Source: Treponema vincentii (GTDB taxonomy: Bacteria; Spirochaetota; Spirochaetia; Treponematales; Treponemataceae). From it: a DNA stretch of 64,000 nucleotides. Under the pieces are notes generated by a model that did no database searches, had not been told where the DNA came from, and was given only the letters and a program-made list of their open reading frames with translations. The stretch's first letter is position 1, and every line of letters starts with the position of its first letter. Positions 17,406 through 27,594 of the stretch are shown piece by piece. The stretch lies in contig NZ_CP050497.1 of the NCBI RefSeq assembly GCF_018336815.1, forward strand, positions 620,001 through 684,000, in the 5' to 3' direction. Made by a program: the position numbers and the translations under genes.

Positions 17406-19148
17406 TTACTTCTTCTTCAAATACTTCACGCTGTCGAGGGCGACGGCGGCGATGATGATAAAGCCTTTAAACACGAACTGTAAGTTGGTGTCGATGCCGA
17501 GGAAGGTTAAGCAGTACGTTAAACCGGTAAAGATGATAACACCGAGCACCGCGCCTTCAAGCTTACCGATACCTCCGTTAAACGAAATACCGCCGACTAC
17601 GCAGGCAGCGATGGCGTCCAGCTCATAACCCTGTCCGGTACCTGCGCTGGCATTCGCTTTAAACGCCTCGAAAAATGCTCCGAAGCCGTAGAAAATACCC
17701 GCCATGATAAACACGCTCATCGTTACCTTGAATACGCTGATGCCGCTCACGCTTGCGGCTTCGGCATTGCCGCCTACCGCATACATGTTCTTGCCGAGTA
17801 CGGTCTTATTCCAGATAAACCACGCAATCGCGATAGCGATAACCGCAGGGATAATCAACTTGGGGAAGGTTACCAATTCGCCGCCCACAACACCAAGCTC
17901 CCACCGGCCGCCGAAAAAGTCCTTAATACCGGCATCGATGGAACCGACCGGCGTACCGCTCGTCCCGAAGAATAAAAGACCGTAGATAATCAGCTGCGTC
18001 GCGAGCGTCGAAATAAAGGGATGAATTTTCAGCCATGCCGAAAAGAAGCCCGCAAAGGCGCTGAATATCACACAGAAAATGATGGAAATTCCGAGGGAAA
18101 GCACTACCCGTATCGGCATCGCCAGCGCGGTAAAATCCCACGGCCCCATACCGAAGAACGTTACGATGTTCGTTCCCGGATGGAGAATTAAACCGGTAAC
18201 AACCGCGCCCATCGCGACCATGCGCCCGACGCTCAAGTCCGTACCGGCCAGCAAAATAATTCCCGCAACGCCCAGCGCGTAGAACATACGCACCGAAGAT
18301 TGTTCCAAAATCGTCAGGATATTTGCAAGGCTCAAGAGATTCCCGCTGCCCGACAGCGGCGCAACGATAATACACACCACAAAGAAGATTACAATCGCAA
18401 TGTACAATCCGTTTGCCAAAAAGAACTGCGCGGGAGTAAACTTATAGGCGTAATCCTTTAAGCCGAGTTTAAAGTCCTCGGCAAAATCGGTTTTACTGTT
18501 GCGCAGATGGATATTTTTCTGTACCCGATCGACATACACCTGATGCTTTGCATTTTTGCACTTCCACAATGCCGTCTGATACTGATTTTTCGCATCGAAA
18601 AGCGCAGACTTAAACGCATTGTTCGCAGCGGTCAATTCCTGCTGCGCTTCCCGCCGTTCTTCTTCGGAGTTTTTCCCCGCAAAAGCGGCGGTAATCTCCT
18701 GCTTCTTTTTCTCTGCTGCCTCCGTAATGCTTTGCACCTTCTCCGCATATTCCTGCTTATACCGCGCCGCCTTTGCATTTTCATTCTTTTTTACTTCCTG
18801 CTCAAAAGCATCGGAAAGCGCATTCACCCGCTGTATCGCCTTATGCGTCAGCTCTTTTTCTTCATCCTTATACCGCGCCGCAACGGTCTTAGCCTCTTCA
18901 ATCTCTTTACGATAGGCTGCAATCCGGGTGTTCTTTTCCTCGGCGCTTATCAATTTATTTTTGCGTACGGCGGTAATCTCCTGCGTCAATGCGGAAACCT
19001 TGTTCACTCCGTTTTTGCGCAATGCGTCGAGCCGCTCCGTATACTCGGCAAGAACGGCATCTTCCTCCAAGAGCTTTGCCGTATCTGCCTGCGCAATTTG
19101 TTCCTGCGAGAACGTGTACTGTGTGCTATTTTCGGGTGTATCTTTCAT
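17406..19148 (-). CDS. mglC: Sugar ABC transporter permease (MglC/RbsC family) with long coiled-coil N-terminal extension
   Basis: Inner-membrane permease of a galactose/glucose ABC importer, partner of MglA and MglB encoded upstream. Residues about 240-580 form the BPD_transp_2 permease with about ten hydrophobic helices and motifs LLAGTDLSVGRMVAMGA and ELDAIAACVVGGISFNGG. The first about 235 residues are unusual: a highly charged Lys/Glu/Ala-rich coiled coil in the cytoplasm, not part of the family, which is normally about 330-400 residues. The extension is in frame with no start codon and ribosome binding site inside, so it looks real. Order of transcription is mglB, mglA, mglC. Confidence 0.9.
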   Translation of the reverse strand: MKDTPENSTQYTFSQEQIAQADTAKLLEEDAVLAEYTERLDALRKNGVNKVSALTQEITAVRKNKLISAEEKNTRIAAYRKEIEEAKTVAARYKDEEKELTHKAIQRVNALSDAFEQEVKKNENAKAARYKQEYAEKVQSITEAAEKKKQEITAAFAGKNSEEERREAQQELTAANNAFKSALFDAKNQYQTALWKCKNAKHQVYVDRVQKNIHLRNSKTDFAEDFKLGLKDYAYKFTPAQFFLANGLYIAIVIFFVVCIIVAPLSGSGNLLSLANILTILEQSSVRMFYALGVAGIILLAGTDLSVGRMVAMGAVVTGLILHPGTNIVTFFGMGPWDFTALAMPIRVVLSLGISIIFCVIFSAFAGFFSAWLKIHPFISTLATQLIIYGLLFFGTSGTPVGSIDAGIKDFFGGRWELGVVGGELVTFPKLIIPAVIAIAIAWFIWNKTVLGKNMYAVGGNAEAASVSGISVFKVTMSVFIMAGIFYGFGAFFEAFKANASAGTGQGYELDAIAACVVGGISFNGGIGKLEGAVLGVIIFTGLTYCLTFLGIDTNLQFVFKGFIIIAAVALDSVKYLKKK

Positions 19149-19196
19149 CCTATCCTCCGGTCAATTTCCGTGTTCAATTATATTCAATGGTAGGTG

Positions 19197-19232
19197 GTTC
19201 TAAAAATCCAATCTGAGTTTTTAGAGTTACCT
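19197..19232. repeat. CTAAAAA-type hairpin (type D) between mglA and mglC
   Basis: GTTCTAAAAATC / GAGTTTTTAGAGTTAC imperfect arms in the 100-base gap. May reduce transcription into mglC. Confidence 0.5.
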
Positions 19233-19248
19233 CGTTATAGGCTATGCA

Positions 19249-20742
19249 TCATAGGTACCGAGCGGAAAGTCGCAGCAGCGCTTCCTGATCGGTGGTAGCG
19301 GTATCGACAATACCGGCAAGGCGGTAGTTCGACATAACGGCAATGCGGTTCGTAATGCCTAAAATTTCCGGCATCTCACTCGAAACAACGATAATCGTCT
19401 TTCCCGCTTTCGCCATATTGATAATAAGCTGATAAATTTCGTACTTTGCCCCGACGTCGATACCGCGGGTCGGTTCATCCAGCAAAAGAATGTCGGGCTG
19501 GCGTTCAAGCCATTTGCCGATAATCACCTTCTGCTGATTCCCCCCGCTCAACGCGCTAATCAGCTCATCCGCAGAAACACACTTTGTGTGCATCGTCTTT
19601 ATTTCACGGTCGGCAGCCTCCTGCATTTTGCGGTTTGACAGCACACCGAATGTTTTATAAGTTTCAATGTTCGCAATAACGGTATTAAATTTAATGGTAG
19701 CTTTACCGAACATCCCGTTGAACTTCCGCTCCTCGGTTACCAGCGCAAAGTTATAGTCCATTGCATCCTTGGAATTGGAAAAATGGAGCTTTTTCCCGGC
19801 CAAGAGCATCTCGCCCGATGCAATAGTGCGAAGACCGAAGATACTTTCCAAAAGCTCGCTCCGCCCCGCGCCAACCAACCCATACAGCCCGAAAATTTCT
19901 CCCTTTTTTACCGTAAAAGAAATATCCTTTAGCTGAGGTTCATAGCGGGTCGTAATATTCCGCACCTCAAAATAATCCTCCCCAACTTCATTATCCACAT
20001 CGGGGAAGCGCTTTTCCAATGAACGCCCGACCATCGCCGAGATCAATTCATTCATATTCGTATCATTGATATTTTTTGCCAGCGTCAGCCGTCCGTCGCG
20101 CAGTACCGCCACCTCGCTGCATATCTGAAAAATCTCATCCATTTTATGAGAGATATATACAAACGATACGCCCTTCTTGCTTAACGACCGTACAATAGAA
20201 AACAGTTTAATAACTTCCGGTTCCGTCAAAGAAGACGTCGGCTCATCCAGCACGATAACCTTCGCGTTATACGAAACAGCCTTCGCAATCTCTACCATCT
20301 GCCGCTGCGAAACGGACATCGTACGCATAATCGTGCGTGCATTCACATTCATTTTAAGAGACGCAAACAGCGCATCCGCATCCTTTTGCATCTTCACTTC
20401 ATTCACCGCGCCGAACCGGACAGGATACCTTCCTAAAAAGAGGTTATCCATCACAGTACGGTCAAGGCATTGGTTCAGCTCCTGATGCACCATCGCCACA
20501 CCGTTTTCCAGCGCATCCTTGGGAGACTTAAAATCGATCAATTTATTCTCAAGGAAAAAGCGTCCTTCGTCCTTCGCATAAATCCCGAACAGACACTTCA
20601 TCATCGTCGATTTTCCGGCGCCGTTTTCTCCCATCAGTCCGACAACCGCCCCTCTTTTCACCGTCAAACTGATATTTTCCAACACCTTGTTTTTAGCAAA
20701 AGACTTTGAAAGATTTTTAATTTCAAGTACCGTGTCTTCCAT
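19249..20742 (-). CDS. mglA: Galactose/methylgalactoside ABC transporter ATP-binding protein
   Basis: Cytoplasmic ATPase energising sugar uptake. 497 residues with two ABC domains as usual for MglA/RbsA: first domain Walker A GENGAGKST, signature-like MSVSQRQMVEIAKA, Walker B VIVLDEPTSSL; second domain has the degenerate P-loop GLVGAGRSE, signature LSGGNQQKVIIGKWL and Walker B ILLLDEPTRGIDVGAKYEIY. Downstream of mglB by a 484-base spacer packed with hairpins and upstream of mglC by 100 bases. Confidence 0.95.
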   Translation of the reverse strand: MEDTVLEIKNLSKSFAKNKVLENISLTVKRGAVVGLMGENGAGKSTMMKCLFGIYAKDEGRFFLENKLIDFKSPKDALENGVAMVHQELNQCLDRTVMDNLFLGRYPVRFGAVNEVKMQKDADALFASLKMNVNARTIMRTMSVSQRQMVEIAKAVSYNAKVIVLDEPTSSLTEPEVIKLFSIVRSLSKKGVSFVYISHKMDEIFQICSEVAVLRDGRLTLAKNINDTNMNELISAMVGRSLEKRFPDVDNEVGEDYFEVRNITTRYEPQLKDISFTVKKGEIFGLYGLVGAGRSELLESIFGLRTIASGEMLLAGKKLHFSNSKDAMDYNFALVTEERKFNGMFGKATIKFNTVIANIETYKTFGVLSNRKMQEAADREIKTMHTKCVSADELISALSGGNQQKVIIGKWLERQPDILLLDEPTRGIDVGAKYEIYQLIINMAKAGKTIIVVSSEMPEILGITNRIAVMSNYRLAGIVDTATTDQEALLRLSARYL

Positions 20743-20857
20743 AGCTATTCCTTACATGGTTTTTTTCAGTTTCGGAGCGCAAAGCCCCCAGTGCAGTACA
20801 TTCAACAACTTTTTTCTTCTATATATTTATTAATCTTTACTATTATTTTGGGCGTTC

Positions 20858-21215
20858 CCTGCTTCAAACGGCAAACGAGGTCTGCCGTTTGAAGCAGGTC
20901 GGGCTATTCGCTTGTATCTTTTTAGCGCTTCTGCAAAATCCCGCAGCGCTTCTCCTCGCGTCGAAGGCTGCCGTTGCAATACACCGGCGCTAAAAAGGAT
21001 ACCGCTTCTATCCCTACCGCTGTCCAGATTTTGACATCCATGTCAAAATCTGGACGACAAGTTTTACCATTCGGCAAAAACATCGCTTTTCTGACAGGAT
21101 GTCAGTGGTTCTATACAGAATCGAGTTTTTCATCAGAAAAACTCGAAGTTCAGAAATGAACACGGACGTTCATTTCTGAACGATGGCATCCGTGCCGCTA
21201 CTGACAGGATGTCAG
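20858..21215. repeat. Hairpin repeat cluster in the mglB-mglA spacer (type A modules and relatives)
   Basis: CCTGCTTCAAACGGCA/TGCCGTTTGAAGCAGG (20858-20898, perfect 16-base arms); a wide stem TTTTTAGCGC/GCGCTAAAAA (about 20927-20996); TCCAGATTTTGACA-tcca-TGTCAAAATCTGGA (21023-21054); CTGACA-gga-TGTCAG (21091-21105); CGAGTTTTTC-atca-GAAAAACTCG (21122-21145); TTCAGAAATGAAC-acggac-GTTCATTTCTGAA (21149-21180); CTGACA-gga-TGTCAG (21201-21215). 20743-20857 is AT-rich and holds nothing recognisable. The cluster may set the ratio of binding protein to ATPase by ending most transcripts. Confidence 0.8.
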
Positions 21216-21226
21216 GAGTTTCCTAT

Positions 21227-22553
<1,327 letters not shown>

Positions 22554-22557
22554 AACC

Positions 22558-22685
22558 TTTTTTTTGAAAATAGGCGGGCATCTGCGTTGTCGCTTAACAA
22601 AAAACAGTCCTCGACGTACAAAAAGTACGCCTGCGGGTGTTTTTTGTACGCTCCTAGCATCTGCTCCACCTATTTTCAAAAAAGC
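22558..22685 (-). repeat. Nested palindrome element (type B), inverse copy
   Basis: Outer arms TTTTTGAAAATAGG and CCTATTTTCAAAAA; inner arms AACAAAAAACA and TGTTTTTTGTAC with centre GACGTAC-aaaa-GTACGC. Reverse orientation to the copies at 7116 and 8219. It begins immediately upstream of the mglB promoter. Confidence 0.75.
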
Positions 22686-22707
22686 TAACAGTGAAAGGCT
22701 TTTCAGA

Positions 22708-23430
22708 ACCGACAAGGACGTCGGTGGTTCCATACAGAAGCGAGTTTGCTTGCAAACTCGTAGCCCACGAATGTACACGGATGTACATTCGTGGGCGAGG
22801 CATCTACGGCGTTGCTGCGCAAAAATAAATGCTCGACGTACAAAAAGTACGTCTCCGCTTTATTTTTGCTCGCGCCTTGTAGTTTTAGAACGGACACGGA
22901 TGTCCGTGAAATTAAGCAGCAGCGAGTTTGCCCCGCAAACTCGACGTTGAACAGTGTACACGGAAGGACACTGTTCAACAGCGCCATGGATGGCGGTGGT
23001 TCCAAGCAGAATCGAGTTCGCACTGCGAACTCGCAGCTAAAGAATGAACACCGACGTTCATTCTTTAGCGTGCCTGCGGTTAATTTGTACTCGCGCCTTG
23101 TAGTTTTAGAACGGACACGGATGTCCGTGGTTATAAGCAGCAGCGATGTTTTTGCACAGCAAAAACTCGTCGTCAGAACGCCCAAGGACGGGCGGGATAT
23201 TAATCAGAAGCGAGTTTTGTATAAAACTCGTCTTTTCCCGACATACACGGAAGTATGTCGGGAAAAAGTGTACACGGATGTACACTTCCGGACAGGCTAT
23301 TTGCAAAAAAGCTAATGGTAAAAGGCTTTTCAGAACCGACAAGGACGTCGGTGGTTCCATACAGAAGCGAGTTTGCTTGCAAACTCGTAGCCCACGAATG
23401 CACAATGACGGACATTTCTGAACGATGGCA
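22708..23430 (+). repeat. Cluster of at least six type A three-hairpin modules with type B fragments
   Basis: Modules in order H1-H2-H3: ACCGAC/GTCGGT, CGAGTTTGC-tt-GCAAACTCG, GCCCACGAATGTACA-cgga-TGTACATTCGTGGGC (22708-22796); a type B core (22800-22885); CGGACA-cgga-TGTCCG, CGAGTTTGC/GCAAACTCG, GTTGAACAGTGT/ACACTGTTCAAC (22891-22979); CGCCA/TGGCG, CGAGTTCGCA/TGCGAACTCG, GCTAAAGAATGAAC/GTTCATTCTTTAGC (22982-23069); CGGACA/TGTCCG and GTTTTTG/CAAAAAC (23112-23169); CGCCC/GGGCG, CGAGTTTT/AAAACTCG, TTTTCCCGACATAC/GTATGTCGGGAAAA plus AGTGTACA-cgga-TGTACACT (23179-23286); and a near-exact second copy of the first module (about 23313-23401). No gene is credible here although frames are open by chance. 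Confidence 0.85.
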
Positions 23431-23470
23431 TCCCTGCCGCTTCTGAAGATCCTCAACATATCAAAAGTAC

Positions 23471-23730
23471 AAAAAAAGCGGCGGGGCTCTGGATGGTGAA
23501 ATTACCCTTGTTGATGATGCAGCTGTGTACAAAAATATGTCAGGTAATGAAACAGGCTACGGTTTTTATCGTTTTATCGCTGTTAAACCGAAAAAACTGG
23601 TGATTGCTTCGAACGGAGCATGGGGTAAGGACGGACTCATTTCATCGCCTTCGGTGCTTAATAATAAAGATGCGGTCTTTGAATGTGATTTGTCGGACAT
23701 GATACTCTCGAAACATCTCGCCGTAAGGCT
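23471..23730 (+). pseudogene. Possible gene fragment of unknown family
   Basis: Open frame without start or ribosome binding site, reading DGEITLVDDAAVYKNMSG, FYRFIAVKPKKLVIASNG and VFECDLSDMILSKHLAVRLF with protein-like composition. It begins at the edge of the hairpin cluster and its last part overlaps the recG promoter region, so it looks like the 3' remains of a gene cut by the repeats. Family not recognised. Confidence 0.35.
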
Positions 23731-23753
23731 TTTTCTTGTGGTATACTGCCATT

Positions 23754-25931
23754 ATGCTGATTGGAGAAATTCAAACGCCTGTGTCAAATCTGTATGGGGC
23801 GGGAAAAACAACTGTTGAACAGCTGAGCCGGCTGGGGGTCTCGACGGTCGGTGATCTACTACGGCTCTGGCCGCGCACATGGGAAGACCGCAGCAGGTAT
23901 AATACGCTCAGCGAATGGAATGCGTTTCATAAATTGAATGTTCCGGTAACGGTTATGGATCAGCAATGGTTCGGCTACGGGCGTATGAAAACGCTCAAGT
24001 TGATTGTCTGCGATTCGGAAGGAACCCGCGGCGAGTTGGCGTGCTTTAACCGGCCTTTTTTAGAAAAATCGTTTCCGGAAGGTACAAAGGCGCTGGTCTA
24101 CGGAAGTTTTTCTGTTAAATACGGGGCTATCCAATCGAGTTCTTTCGATATAGAAAAATATGATACGGCGGAGCGCCGTATTTTGCCGGTATATCCGCTG
24201 ACGCAGGGGCTTACCCAGACAAAACTGCGTAAACTCATCGATCAGGCGCTTAACTCGTATGCGCGGGGAATCGATTCCGAGCTTCCTACCGATGTATTAA
24301 ACAAATACGGCTACCCCGATAAAAGAACCGTGCTGTTTGCAATGCACCGCCCCGCTTCTATGCAGGAGGCGGAAAATGCCCGCACCGCGCTCATCTTTGA
24401 AGAGTTCTTCCTGTACGAGGCAGCTGTCGGTATGCGCGCACTCGAACGGCGCGGTATGCTGCCGCGTACGACGGGGGCAAAAGGGCAGGGGAGCGGCTTC
24501 CCTGCCCAGACGGCAAAGGGAGACAGTCAAGCGGTGCCGGAAGCTCATACCGGCGGTGATGGATGCGCCGGAGAGGAAACAGGCGGCCAATCGGCGACGG
24601 ATACGCTCCAGTACCAGTACGCATACAGCCCGCTGCAAAAGGAGCTGCTTTCACGCCTGCCGTTTACGCTTACTGCAGACCAGCAAGCCGTTACCGCAGA
24701 GATTAACGCCGACCTCGATGGAACGGCGCCCGCCGCCCGCCTTATTCAGGGAGATGTCGGTTCCGGTAAGACATTGGTTGCATTTTTAGCCTGCTTAAAA
24801 GTGATAGAGGGCGGCGGACAGGCGGCGCTGATGGCGCCGACTGAGCTGCTGGCACGGCAGCATGCCGATAACGCAGCAAAGCTCTTGGAACCGCTCGGCG
24901 TACGGCTCGCTTTTTTAACCGGTAACCTCAAGGCGGCGGGACGCTCTCAGCTTTTGCAGCAGCTCGCCTCCGGTAATATCGACCTCATCATCGGTACGCA
25001 CGCCCTTTTTTCCGCACAAACACTGTATAAAAACCTGCGTATGGTTGTCATCGACGAACAACATCGCTTCGGGGTACTCCAGCGTTCTGCAATTATCCAA
25101 AAGGGCATCGACAGCGGAAAAAAGGCTCCGCATTTTTTGATGATGAGTGCGACGCCTATTCCGCGGACACTTGCGCTGTCGATGTTCGGCGACCTCGATA
25201 TTTCCGTCATCAAAACGATGCCTCCCGGGCGTAAGCCGGTGATTACCTATGTTGCTCCCGAGAGCAAGGCCGAAAAAGTGTATTATTTTATCGGGCAGGA
25301 TATCCTTGCCGGAAAGCAAGCCTATTTTGTGTATCCGATTATCGAAGATTCGGATACACTCAGCCTAAAATCGGCGGAAGATATGTTCGCGGAGCTGACA
25401 CGGGATTTCCCCCATCACCGGCTTGCGCTCCTGCATTCCAAGGTGCCGGAGGACGAAGCGCGGGCTATCATGCAGGAGTTTCGCTCAGGTACTATTCATA
25501 TCCTCGTGGCTACTAGTGTTATTGAAGTCGGTGTCGATGTGCCGAACGCAACTTGTATGGTTATCGAACACGCCGACCGCTTCGGCCTTTCGGCGTTGCA
25601 TCAGTTGCGGGGCAGAATCGGGCGAGGCAGCGAGCAATCCTATTGTTTTTTACTCTATGGAAAAAATATTACCGAAACCGGCATGGCGCGGCTCAAGGTG
25701 ATGGCAAGCACGACTGACGGGTTTGTTATTGCGGAGGAAGATTTGAAGCTGCGGGGGCCGGGGGATATCGGCGGCGTTGAGCAGTCCGGCTATTGCGGTT
25801 TTGAGCTTGCCGATCCTATCCGCGACTTTGCGCTATTGGAAAAAGCCCGCATCGCCGCCTTCGAAATGCTTGCCGCACAGCGCGTTCAGCGAAGTACATG
25901 GACGTACTTCGCTGAACGAGCGACGCAGTAG
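23754..25931 (+). CDS. recG: ATP-dependent DNA helicase RecG
   Basis: Branch-migrating helicase that remodels stalled forks and Holliday junctions. ATG 23754 (IQTPVSNLYGAGKTT) lies six bases after TATACT with no ribosome binding site. Domain order: N-terminal wedge OB-fold, Walker A GDVGSGKT (about residue 334), DEQHRFG Walker B, SATPIPRTLALSMFGDLD, and helicase C motifs VGVDVPNATCMVIEHADRFGLS and QLRGRIGRG. There is a low-complexity Gly/Ala/Gln insertion at about residues 238-285. The last 16 residues (RVQRSTWTYFAERATQ) are encoded by a perfect hairpin repeat (25883-25918) and the normal C-terminal tail seems replaced by it. Confidence 0.95.
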   Translation: MLIGEIQTPVSNLYGAGKTTVEQLSRLGVSTVGDLLRLWPRTWEDRSRYNTLSEWNAFHKLNVPVTVMDQQWFGYGRMKTLKLIVCDSEGTRGELACFNRPFLEKSFPEGTKALVYGSFSVKYGAIQSSSFDIEKYDTAERRILPVYPLTQGLTQTKLRKLIDQALNSYARGIDSELPTDVLNKYGYPDKRTVLFAMHRPASMQEAENARTALIFEEFFLYEAAVGMRALERRGMLPRTTGAKGQGSGFPAQTAKGDSQAVPEAHTGGDGCAGEETGGQSATDTLQYQYAYSPLQKELLSRLPFTLTADQQAVTAEINADLDGTAPAARLIQGDVGSGKTLVAFLACLKVIEGGGQAALMAPTELLARQHADNAAKLLEPLGVRLAFLTGNLKAAGRSQLLQQLASGNIDLIIGTHALFSAQTLYKNLRMVVIDEQHRFGVLQRSAIIQKGIDSGKKAPHFLMMSATPIPRTLALSMFGDLDISVIKTMPPGRKPVITYVAPESKAEKVYYFIGQDILAGKQAYFVYPIIEDSDTLSLKSAEDMFAELTRDFPHHRLALLHSKVPEDEARAIMQEFRSGTIHILVATSVIEVGVDVPNATCMVIEHADRFGLSALHQLRGRIGRGSEQSYCFLLYGKNITETGMARLKVMASTTDGFVIAEEDLKLRGPGDIGGVEQSGYCGFELADPIRDFALLEKARIAAFEMLAAQRVQRSTWTYFAERATQ

Positions 25932-26183
25932 ATGATGTCCTCTCCGTAAGCCTTTTGAAAAGATGTGGCGTAGATCCGAGGCGCGAGAAAAAATTAACCG
26001 CAGGCATGTTGAAAAGCGTACTTCCGTGTACGCTTTTCAACGACAAGTTTTTCTAGCGAAAAACTTGCTGCTGCATGGAACCACGGACATCCTCGCCCAA
26101 GAATATACATCCGTGTATATTCTTGGGCTGCAAGTTTGCGGGGCAAACTTGTTACTGCGTAGTGCCACCGACATCCGTGTCGG
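25883..26183 (-). repeat. Type A modules nested in a type B element, overlapping the recG end
   Basis: GTTCAGCGAAGTAC-atggac-GTACTTCGCTGAAC (25884-25917, inside recG); type B left part GAGGCGCGAGAAAAAATTAACC (split at about 25978-25999); GTTGAAAAGCGTAC/GTACGCTTTTCAAC (26008-26041); CAAGTTTTTC-tagc-GAAAAACTTG (26044-26067); GCCCAAGAATATACA-tccg-TGTATATTCTTGGGC (26095-26128); CAAGTTTGC/GCAAACTTG (26131-26151); CCGACA-tccg-TGTCGG (26168-26183); then the type B right part GATACGTTGAGGATTAATTT. The A modules sit exactly in the loop of the B element. Confidence 0.85.
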
Positions 26184-26248
26184 AAATGATACGTTGAGGA
26201 TTAATTTTTTCGCAGCAACGGCATATCGGAAAACATACTTTCCGTAAG

Positions 26249-26372
26249 CCTTTTGAAATAGACGATGCAGATGCTAGGAGCTTAGGAGAAATAAAGCGGA
26301 GACGTACTGATTGTACGTTGAGCATTTATTTCTCCGTAGCGACACCGCAGATGCGCCGTATATTTCAAAAGG
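26249..26372 (+). repeat. Nested palindrome element (type B), copy next to ychF
   Basis: Outer arms CCTTTTGAAATA / TATTTCAAAAGG, inner arms AGAAATAAA / TTTATTTCT, centre GCGGAGACGTACTGATTGTACGTTGAGC-like. It ends two bases before the ychF stop codon, so it acts as the 3' end of both recG and ychF transcripts. Confidence 0.8.
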
Positions 26373-26374
26373 TG

Positions 26375-27481
26375 CTAGACGTTGAATTTGAAGAACATTA
26401 TATCCCCATCCTGCACGACGTATTCTTTGCCTTCTTGGCGGTAGCGGCCGGCTTCTTTGATTTTTTGTTCAGAGCCGTATTTAAGGAAGTCGTCAAAACT
26501 GTAAACTTCCGCTTTAATGAAGCCTCGCTCAAAATCGGTGTGGATAACGCCGGCTGCCTTGGGGGCGGTATCTCCTGCGTGGATAGTCCATGCGCGGCAT
26601 TCGTCTTTTCCGGCGGTAAAGAAGGTACGCAGTCCGATTAAATGATACGCTGCGTGAGCAAGAACCGATAAGCCCGAAACCTTGAGCCCGATCTCTTCCA
26701 AAAAGGCGGTGCGTTCTTCCGCATCGTCGATATCGGCAAGCTCCGCTTCAAACTTTCCGCAGATAACAACGGTTTCGGCTCCTTCTTGCGCGGCGATTTT
26801 TTTAACCGTTTCGATATAAGCATTGCCATTCTTTATTCCGTCTTCATCGACGTTACAAACATACAGCTGCGGCTTCATGGTGATCAGGTGCGTGTCGTAC
26901 ATCACGGCTCGCTCTTCATCGGTCAAATCGGCATTGCGGGCGCCCTTTCCGTCTTGCAGCAACGGCTTGATTTTTGCAATAGCGCTCATCGCAATCGCCG
27001 CCTCTTTCTGCATATCTTTACCCATACGGGTTGCCTTATCCGCCCGTTCCGCCCGCTTTTCCAGCGAGGCAAGGTCGGCAAGTGCGAGTTCAATATTGAT
27101 AGTTTCGATATCCGAGGCGGGATCAACTTTGTTATTTACGTGAACGATGTCGGGATTGTCAAAGCAGCGCACGACATGCGCAATAACTCCTACCTCACGG
27201 ATATGAGAAAGAAACTGATTGCCGAGCCCTTCACCCTTTGAAGCGCCTTTTACGAGTCCTGCAATATCGACAAACTCGACGGCAGCGGGGATGGTCTTTT
27301 TCGGTTCAAAAAATTGCGATAGCTTTGCGAGCCGTTCATCAGGCAGATCGACGATACCGACATTCGGGTTAATGGTACAGAACGGATAGTTTGCCGCCTC
27401 CGCAGGGGCACGGGTCAATGCAGAAAAGATGGTCGACTTGCCGACATTCGGCAGTCCGACAATACCGCAGTTTATAGCCAT
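26375..27481 (-). CDS. ychF: Redox/ribosome-associated ATPase YchF (OLA1 family)
   Basis: Cytosolic P-loop protein of the Obg-related YchF family which hydrolyses ATP and binds ribosomes. 368 residues, normal size. G1 motif GLPNVGKST near the N-terminus, switch region and DIAGLVKGASKGEGLGNQFL, then a coiled-coil domain (about 130-200) and the C-terminal TGS domain ending in YVVQDGDIMFFKFNV. ATG 27481 follows GAGG. Convergent with recG. Confidence 0.96.
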   Translation of the reverse strand: MAINCGIVGLPNVGKSTIFSALTRAPAEAANYPFCTINPNVGIVDLPDERLAKLSQFFEPKKTIPAAVEFVDIAGLVKGASKGEGLGNQFLSHIREVGVIAHVVRCFDNPDIVHVNNKVDPASDIETINIELALADLASLEKRAERADKATRMGKDMQKEAAIAMSAIAKIKPLLQDGKGARNADLTDEERAVMYDTHLITMKPQLYVCNVDEDGIKNGNAYIETVKKIAAQEGAETVVICGKFEAELADIDDAEERTAFLEEIGLKVSGLSVLAHAAYHLIGLRTFFTAGKDECRAWTIHAGDTAPKAAGVIHTDFERGFIKAEVYSFDDFLKYGSEQKIKEAGRYRQEGKEYVVQDGDIMFFKFNV

Positions 27482-27594
27482 AGGGGAACCTCTTTAATCG
27501 ATTATATCACATAGAAAGACAGCTAAAATTCCTGTGATCTCACTTCATTTTATCTTATCGGATTGTATACCGAAGCGGGCGAAAAGTCAAAGGA

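Noticed and set aside
23338..23430. CRISPR array from recurring CGAGTTT...AAACTCG units
   Set aside because: Units are hairpins of different stem sequence, spacing is irregular, and no cas gene is present.
22564..23459. Several overlapping open frames of 60-170 codons on both strands between mglB and recG
   Set aside because: They are by-products of palindromic repeats that lack stops; no ribosome binding sites, and the peptides repeat in both directions.
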